A DNA stretch of 9,811 nt from Trueperaceae bacterium (GTDB lineage Bacteria; Deinococcota; Deinococci; Deinococcales; Trueperaceae). Below the pieces are notes generated by a model that saw nothing but the letters and a program-made list of their open reading frames with translations, had not been told where the DNA came from and did not search any database. The translations under genes were made by a program, and so were the position numbers. Positions 5,930 through 9,811 of the stretch are shown piece by piece; the stretch's first letter is position 1, and each line of letters starts with the position of its first letter. Location: the NCBI GenBank assembly GCA_024636105.1, contig JAGXHO010000076.1, positions 1-9,811 on the forward strand, given 5' to 3'.

Positions 5930-5958
5930 TTGCAATTCGCTCCGTCGACCGGTAAATT
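5930..5958 (+). promoter_or_regulatory. Promoter of the GntR-TTT transporter operon
   Basis: TTGCAA (5930-5935) and TAAATT (5953-5958), with exactly 17 bp between them, form the most consensus-like sigma-70 promoter in the window, in an unusually AT-rich patch. Transcription would start near 5965 and give a leader of about 59 nt. A small inverted repeat, CGGA-CCAA-TCCG (5962-5973), covers the predicted start site and could be part of an operator for the GntR product; that is a guess from position. Confidence 0.65.
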
Positions 5959-5998
5959 CATCGGACCAATCCGGCGTTCCGTGTCCACGTTCGTTTCG

Positions 5999-6012
5999 TC
6001 AGCTTCGGCTGA
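5999..6012 (+). promoter_or_regulatory. UUCG-capped hairpin overlapping the GntR ribosome site
   Basis: TCAGC-TTCG-GCTGA forms a 5-bp stem with a C(UUCG)G loop, an exceptionally stable RNA tetraloop. Its 3' arm runs into the GAGAGG ribosome site (6011-6016), which is 7 nt before the GTG start at 6024. If it forms in the leader, it would partly hide the ribosome site and hold regulator synthesis low. Confidence 0.45.
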
Positions 6013-6023
6013 GAGGCGGTCCG

Positions 6024-6758
6024 GTGAAGTCGCACGCGTTGCAGGACATCGAGAAGCCGCGCCTCTCGCGCGAGGTCGCTCGGCGGCTGGGGCAGACGAT
6101 CCGCGAGGGTCGGTTCCTGCCCGAGCAGCGCCTCCCGTCGGAACGGCGCTTGAGCGAGGAGTTGGGCGTGAGCCGCCCGGTCGTGCGCGAGGCGTTGGGT
6201 ACGCTCGCCGCGCAGGGCTTCGTCCAGATCCGGCCGGGCAGCGGTGCGTTCGTCGTCGACGTCTCGGTGCAGCTGGCGCACGTCGAACCGGCCATCTGGT
6301 TCCGCGCGAACGCGAAGCTCGTCGAGGACTACTACCAAGCGCGGCTCGCCATCGAGCCCGCCATCGCGGCGTTGGCGAGCCGGCGGGCGAACATCGAGCG
6401 CACCGCCGACCTGCGCGCCATCCTGCAGGCGACCGAGGCCGTCATCGCCCGCGGTGAGGTCGCCGCGTGCATCGGTCTGGACATCGACTTCCACCGGGCG
6501 ATCGCGGCGCTGGCCGACAACGCCTTCGTCGAACGCATGCTCGATGCGATCATCGACGACGAGAGCGACCTGCGCCGCGTGCTGCACCGCGTGCCGGGTC
6601 GGCCCCTGGTCGCCCATCGGGGTCACCTGCGCATCCTTTCCGCCATCGAGAGCGGCGATCCGGAACGGGCCCGTCGCGCCATGGCGAACGCTCTCGAGGC
6701 CGCGGCTCAGGACGTCGACCTCCTCGTGAAGGGGGGTGATGGACCCGACCCAACGTGA
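6024..6758 (+). CDS. GntR-family transcriptional regulator with FCD domain (FadR subfamily)
   Basis: This 244-residue repressor-type DNA-binding protein heads the transporter operon. The winged helix-turn-helix covers about residues 12-78, with the GntR hallmark LPSERRLSEELGVSRPVVREAL (37-58) and the wing GFVQIRPGSGAFV. The FCD ligand domain (about 100-225) shows D153 and H157 in LDIDFHRAI and H201 in GHLRILSAIESGD. The fourth metal ligand, normally a His in an 'AM..HL' ending, appears to be A223 in RAMANALE. FCD regulators of transporter operons usually bind a carboxylate and release DNA. The GTG at 6024 has GAGAGG 7 nt upstream and lies a few residues before the conserved domain. The TctC gene follows in the same direction after 78 nt, so the regulator probably controls this transporter and itself. 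Confidence 0.93.
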   Translation: MKSHALQDIEKPRLSREVARRLGQTIREGRFLPEQRLPSERRLSEELGVSRPVVREALGTLAAQGFVQIRPGSGAFVVDVSVQLAHVEPAIWFRANAKLVEDYYQARLAIEPAIAALASRRANIERTADLRAILQATEAVIARGEVAACIGLDIDFHRAIAALADNAFVERMLDAIIDDESDLRRVLHRVPGRPLVAHRGHLRILSAIESGDPERARRAMANALEAAAQDVDLLVKGGDGPDPT

Positions 6759-6823
6759 GCCCGTCCACGCACCGGTTGCGCGTCGTTGGAGCACGACCTC
6801 GACGCCGCGCTCACGTTCGCTAG

Positions 6824-6829
6824 AAGGGA
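6824..6829 (+). promoter_or_regulatory. Shine-Dalgarno site fixing the TTG start of the TctC gene
   Basis: AAGGGA lies 7 nt before the TTG at 6837. No ATG or GTG in frame gives a sensible signal peptide, and the in-frame TTG at 6786 would place 17 charged residues before the signal sequence, so this site decides the start. Confidence 0.6.
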
Positions 6830-6836
6830 AGACCTC

Positions 6837-7772
6837 TTGACACCACTTCGCAGAACGCTCGTCGCCGCCCTCGTCGCCCTGGTGGGCGTCGCCTTCGCCC
6901 AGTTCCCTGAGCGCGCCATCAATTACGTGATCGCCTTCAACGCCGGGGGCGAGTCCGACATCACCGCTCGCCTCCAGCAGGCGCACCTCGAGGAGATCCT
7001 CGGCGTGAACGTCAACATCGTCAACCGCGCGGGCGGCGGCGGCGCGGTGGCCTGGAGCGAGAGTCAGCGCTCGACCGACCCCGACGGCTACACCGTCGTC
7101 GGCGTGAACCTGCCGCACATCGCCACGCAACCGATGGAGCGCACCGACACCGGCTTCGAGGCCGACAACTTCGAACTCATCATGTGGTTCCAGTTCACGC
7201 CCAACGCGCTCCTGGTCCGCAACGACAGCCCGTTCCAGACGCTCGACGAGCTGATCGCCTACGCCAAGGAGAACCCGGGTTCGGTGACGCTCGGCGGCAG
7301 CGGCAGCAACACCGCCAACCACATCGCCGTGCTGCAGCTCGAGCAGCTCGCCGACATCGACCTCACGTACGTGCCCTTCACCGGCACCGGACCCACCGTG
7401 CCCGCGCTGCTGGGCGGCCACGTCACGGGCTTGATGAGCTACTCGCCCATGGCCGTCCTCCAGCAGGACCAGGTCCGCACGTTGGCGATCGCCTCGGCGG
7501 AACGCGTGTCGTTCCTGCCGGACGCCCCCACGTTCGTGGAGCAAGGCATCGACATCGTGAGTGGTGCGCATCGCGGCGTCGCCGCCCCTCCAGGAACGCC
7601 GGCAGACGTCGTCGAAGCGCTCGCGGACGCCTTCGAGGAGGCCTCGCGGCGGATCGCCGCCGAGCAAGAGGAGATGGGCTTCGCGATGCTGTACGTCCGC
7701 GGCGACGAGGCCGACGCGCTCATCGACGAGATCAGCGAGGAGTACGCGGCGATCCTCGAGACGCTCCGATAG
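6837..7772 (+). CDS. TTT transporter substrate-binding protein, TctC (Bug) family
   Basis: This 311-residue secreted binding protein captures a small organic anion for the TctAB membrane complex encoded next. Residues 1-22 form a signal peptide (MTPLRR, hydrophobic core, GVAFAQ) with no lipobox. Family signs are FPERAINYVIAFNAGGESD (23-41), where Bug proteins carry 'YP.rpI..ivpf.aGG..D'. Also visible are NRAGGGGAVAW (63-73), DPDGYTVVG, the VTLGGSGSNTANH loop, TYVPFTGTGPTVPALLGGHV, and RTLAIASAERVSFLPDAPTFVEQG near the end. Length matches the family. The start is TTG, supported by the ribosome site and signal peptide. The fold binds tricarboxylates in Salmonella TctC and various carboxylates in Bug proteins; the substrate here is not determinable. 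A stem-loop follows before the TctA gene. Confidence 0.93.
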   Translation: MTPLRRTLVAALVALVGVAFAQFPERAINYVIAFNAGGESDITARLQQAHLEEILGVNVNIVNRAGGGGAVAWSESQRSTDPDGYTVVGVNLPHIATQPMERTDTGFEADNFELIMWFQFTPNALLVRNDSPFQTLDELIAYAKENPGSVTLGGSGSNTANHIAVLQLEQLADIDLTYVPFTGTGPTVPALLGGHVTGLMSYSPMAVLQQDQVRTLAIASAERVSFLPDAPTFVEQGIDIVSGAHRGVAAPPGTPADVVEALADAFEEASRRIAAEQEEMGFAMLYVRGDEADALIDEISEEYAAILETLR

Positions 7773-7796
7773 CCGTCTCGCCTCCTTGAACCCGTA

Positions 7797-7853
7797 GGGG
7801 CCAGGGAGGGCCACCCGGACTTCGCGCACGACGGGTGGACCCTCCCTCGCCCC
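7797..7853 (+). promoter_or_regulatory. Long stem-loop between the TctC and TctA genes
   Basis: The arms 7797-7817 and 7832-7853 pair over 20 base pairs with one C-C mismatch and one bulged A (7839), around a 14-base loop (7818-7831). It lies 24 nt after the TctC stop and 31 nt before the TctA start. No T-run follows. It could be a partial terminator or a 3' barrier to exonucleases that protects the binding-protein mRNA; either would give more TctC than TctA/TctB. No new promoter is obvious in the 112-nt gap. Confidence 0.7.
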
Positions 7854-7872
7854 AGAATGGACGTGCAGAGAT

Positions 7873-7876
7873 GAGG
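7873..7876 (+). promoter_or_regulatory. Shine-Dalgarno site for the TTG start of the TctA gene
   Basis: GAGG lies 8 nt before the TTG at 7885. A nearby ATG at 7871 is in another frame and stops after eight codons, so the TTG with this site is the best start. Confidence 0.55.
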
Positions 7877-7884
7877 ATCGCGCC

Positions 7885-9408
7885 TTGGACGTCCTGACGG
7901 CCGCACTCGGCCAACTCTTCGTTCCCTATCATCTCGCCCTCATCGTCGGTGGCACCACCGTCGGGCTGCTCGTAGGGGCCATGCCCGGTCTATCGGCGAC
8001 GATGGCGCTCGCCGTTCTCTTGCCGTTCACGTTCGCGATGCCCGCGCTGGCCGGCCTGATCGGCCTTGGCTCGGTGTACATGGGCGCCATCTATGGCGGC
8101 GCCTTCTCCGCCATCTTGATCAACGCCCCCGGGACACCATCGTCGATCGCGACGACGTTCGACGGCTACCCCATGGCCAAGGCCGGTCGGGCCCAAGAGG
8201 CGTTGACCGCGGCCACGGTCGCCTCCGTCCTCGGCGGACTGTTCGGCGTGTTCGCCCTGCTCGTGCTGGCGCCACCGTTGGCGGCGTTCTCCCTGCGATT
8301 CGGCCCCCCCGAGTACTTCTGGGTGGCCGTGCTGGGTCTGACGCTCATCGGCAGCCTGTCGGCCGGCAGCCTGCTCAAAGGGCTGCTGGGTGGGGCGCTG
8401 GGCGTGCTGCTCAGCATCATCGGCGTGTCGCCGATCGGCGGCGAGTCCCGCTTCACCTACGGGTTCCCGGTCCTCCAGGGCGGCGTCGAACTGATCGTGG
8501 CGCTGATCGGCCTCTTCGTGATCCCCGAGCTGCTCGTGATGGCGGGCACCGGCATCGCCGCCTTGACACGCACCACGTCGGTCGGATCGAAGCGCAAAGG
8601 CGTGATGTGGCCGACCATCAAGCGCGTCCTGTCGATGCCCGGCAACCTGCTGCGCTCGATGGTCATCGGCGAGATCGTCTCGGTGATCCCGGGCGCGGGC
8701 GGCAACATCGCCGGCCTGCTCGCGTACAACGAGGCCAAGCGCGCCTCGAAGCACCCCGAGGAGTACGGCAAGGGGTCGATGGAGGGCCTCGTCGCCTCCG
8801 AATCGAGCAACAACGTCACCGTGGCGGGCAGCATGGTGCCGCTGCTCACGCTCGGGATCCCCGGCGCGCCACCCGACGCGCTCATCCTCGGCGCGATGCT
8901 CATGCACGGTCTGCGTCCGGGGGCCGAACTGTTCACCGTCAGCGGCGTGCTCACCTACGGCTTCATCCTGTCGATGGGGCTCTCGGCCCTCGTGATGCTG
9001 CCGATCGGCCTGCTCGGTGGCCGGTTGATCTACGAGACCGTCGTGCGCGTGCCGCCGTACTTCCTGGTGCCGACGATCGCCACGATGGCGATCCTCGGTT
9101 CGTACGCCCTGCGCAACAGCATGACCGACGTGATGATCATGCTCGTGCTGGGCATCGCCGGCTACCTGCTCAAGGAGCTCGGCTTCCATCCCGCGCCGAT
9201 CGCGCTGGGACTGATTCTGGGGCCCATCGCCGAGACGGGCTTCGTGCAGTCGACGCTGATGGGCTCGAGCCTCACGTACCCGTTCCTCAAGCTGTTCGAG
9301 AGCCCGCTGTCCCGGATCCTGATCGCGCTGTCGGTCATGGCGATCGTCTGGCCGTGGTTCACCGCCTGGCGCCACCGCCGGCAACGCGCGCGTGGGGGTC
9401 CCGCATGA
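7885..9408 (+). CDS. TTT transporter large permease, TctA family
   Basis: This 507-residue protein is the large membrane subunit of a tripartite tricarboxylate transporter, expected to have about 12 membrane helices and to drive uptake of the TctC-bound anion with an ion gradient. The diagnostic TctA blocks are all present: VGLLVGAMPGLSATMALAVL (26-45), YMGAIYGGAFSAILINAPGT (65-84) followed by FDGYPMAKAG, IPGAGGNIAGLLAYNEAKR (268-286), and the nearby ASESSNNVTVAGSMVPLLTL and GIPGAPPDALILGAMLMHGL stretches. Length is standard for the family. The start is a TTG with GAGG 8 nt upstream. The stop overlaps the TctB ATG in an ATGA. Placing the large permease before the small one reverses the order of the classical Salmonella tctCBA operon. 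Confidence 0.96.
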   Translation: MDVLTAALGQLFVPYHLALIVGGTTVGLLVGAMPGLSATMALAVLLPFTFAMPALAGLIGLGSVYMGAIYGGAFSAILINAPGTPSSIATTFDGYPMAKAGRAQEALTAATVASVLGGLFGVFALLVLAPPLAAFSLRFGPPEYFWVAVLGLTLIGSLSAGSLLKGLLGGALGVLLSIIGVSPIGGESRFTYGFPVLQGGVELIVALIGLFVIPELLVMAGTGIAALTRTTSVGSKRKGVMWPTIKRVLSMPGNLLRSMVIGEIVSVIPGAGGNIAGLLAYNEAKRASKHPEEYGKGSMEGLVASESSNNVTVAGSMVPLLTLGIPGAPPDALILGAMLMHGLRPGAELFTVSGVLTYGFILSMGLSALVMLPIGLLGGRLIYETVVRVPPYFLVPTIATMAILGSYALRNSMTDVMIMLVLGIAGYLLKELGFHPAPIALGLILGPIAETGFVQSTLMGSSLTYPFLKLFESPLSRILIALSVMAIVWPWFTAWRHRRQRARGGPA

Positions 9409-9811
9409 AGACCGTCGCGAGGGCCGGCATGAACACGGACGCGCTGGGGGGTCTGTTCGGCCTCGGCCTCACCCTCCTGTTCTGGTTCGGTCGCGGTTCG
9501 TGGTCGCCGCTGAGCGCGATGTTCCCCAACGCCGTGCTCGTCACGATGGGGGCCTTGTCGATCGGGTTGTTGATCCAGGCGGTCGTCCGTCGGGAGCTCC
9601 TGCCCGTGTTCGCCGAGGGGAACCGCACGCGCATCGTAGCGACGGCGGTCGCGCTCCTCGTCTGGGTCTGGTCGATCCGGCACTTGGGCTTCTACCTGTC
9701 GGGGCTGGTCTTCTTCACGGCGCTCACGCTCTACATCGCCTCGGCCAGCCGGCGCATCACGGCGCGCAGCGTCGTCATCTGGACGGTGATCGTCGTCGTC
9801 GAGCTGACCGT
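9405..9811 (+). CDS. TTT transporter small permease, TctB family (3' end outside window)
   Basis: The 135 visible codons encode a small hydrophobic protein with helices at about residues 11-28, 41-61, 76-91 and 93-111, and a further one starting at about 122 that is cut by the window edge. TctB proteins have four or five such helices and about 150-170 residues, so only a short tail should be missing. The HLGFYLSGLVFFTALTLYI stretch (93-111) is the most family-like part ('GF..a..lf....l...'), followed by a basic turn. The ATG overlaps the TctA stop (ATGA), which implies coupled translation; a second ATG eight codons later is possible but less likely. TctB sequences are poorly conserved, so the call leans on topology and position as well as sequence. 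Confidence 0.88.
   Translation, partial: MKTVARAGMNTDALGGLFGLGLTLLFWFGRGSWSPLSAMFPNAVLVTMGALSIGLLIQAVVRRELLPVFAEGNRTRIVATAVALLVWVWSIRHLGFYLSGLVFFTALTLYIASASRRITARSVVIWTVIVVVELT

Noticed and set aside
6782..6797. GTCGT-TGGAGC-ACGAC inverted repeat between the GntR and TctC genes as an operator
   Set aside because: Only 5-bp arms in a GC-rich spacer with no convincing promoter nearby; not distinguishable from chance.
5958..7829. Long open frame (623 codons) on the minus strand opposite the GntR and TctC genes
   Set aside because: Same composition artefact of high-GC coding DNA; no recognisable motif, and the plus-strand genes explain the region with ribosome sites and conserved domains.
7990..9384. 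Long minus-strand frame opposite the TctA gene
   Set aside because: Encodes a His/Arg/Asp/Gln-rich sequence typical of the antisense of a hydrophobic membrane protein.
1..9811. CRISPR arrays, insertion sequences, tRNA or rRNA genes
   Set aside because: No regularly spaced repeats, transposase motifs, terminal inverted repeats, or tRNA/rRNA signatures were seen on either strand.

Overview
The window is a GC-rich (by eye about two thirds G+C) chromosomal segment of a bacterium, tightly packed with genes. Several traits fit a member of Deinococcota, perhaps the Trueperaceae. The secreted binding proteins have signal peptides ending in Ala-X-Ala-Gln with no lipobox cysteine. GTG and TTG starts are frequent. 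Three genes carry a TANNNT hexamer 6-8 nt before the start codon, which is the leaderless-promoter layout well known in Deinococcus. This placement is an inference from style, not from a marker gene.

Layout. 3-140 (+): the last codons of a GNAT acetyltransferase. 151-662 (-): a type II toxin-antitoxin (TA) pair, a RelE/ParE-fold toxin with a small 'addiction module' antitoxin. 663-827: a dense regulatory stretch with a leaderless-type promoter, a 19-bp dyad and two GC-rich hairpins. 828-4266 (-): a peptide/nickel-type ABC importer operon in the order DppB-like permease, DppC-like permease, solute-binding protein, with no ATPase gene inside the window. 4267-4345: a short divergent promoter region. 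4346-4998 (+): a second TA pair, a Phd/YefM-type antitoxin with a PIN-domain (VapC-type) RNase toxin. 5037-5888 (+): purU, formyltetrahydrofolate deformylase. 6024-9811 (+): a tripartite tricarboxylate transporter (TTT) operon headed by a FadR-type GntR regulator, followed by the TctC binding protein, TctA and TctB, the last running off the end.

How the parts relate. Two unrelated TA pairs bracket the ABC importer operon, and both use the same 4-nt GTGA stop/start overlap. The importer must borrow an ATPase from elsewhere, because its two genes are not next to it here. In the TTT operon the regulator presumably senses the imported carboxylate or a metabolite of it. TctC captures the substrate outside the membrane, and TctA with TctB carries it in using the ion gradient. 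A long stem-loop separates tctC from tctA and probably lets the binding protein be made in excess. PurU releases formate from 10-formyl-THF and balances the one-carbon pool; it has no obvious functional link to its neighbours.

I find no clear evidence for an undescribed multi-gene system. The points most worth a second look are the unexplained dyad at 723-741, the hairpin over the ribosome site of the GntR gene, the tctC-tctA stem-loop, the TA-bracketed ATPase-less importer, and the loss of one predicted metal ligand in the regulator.
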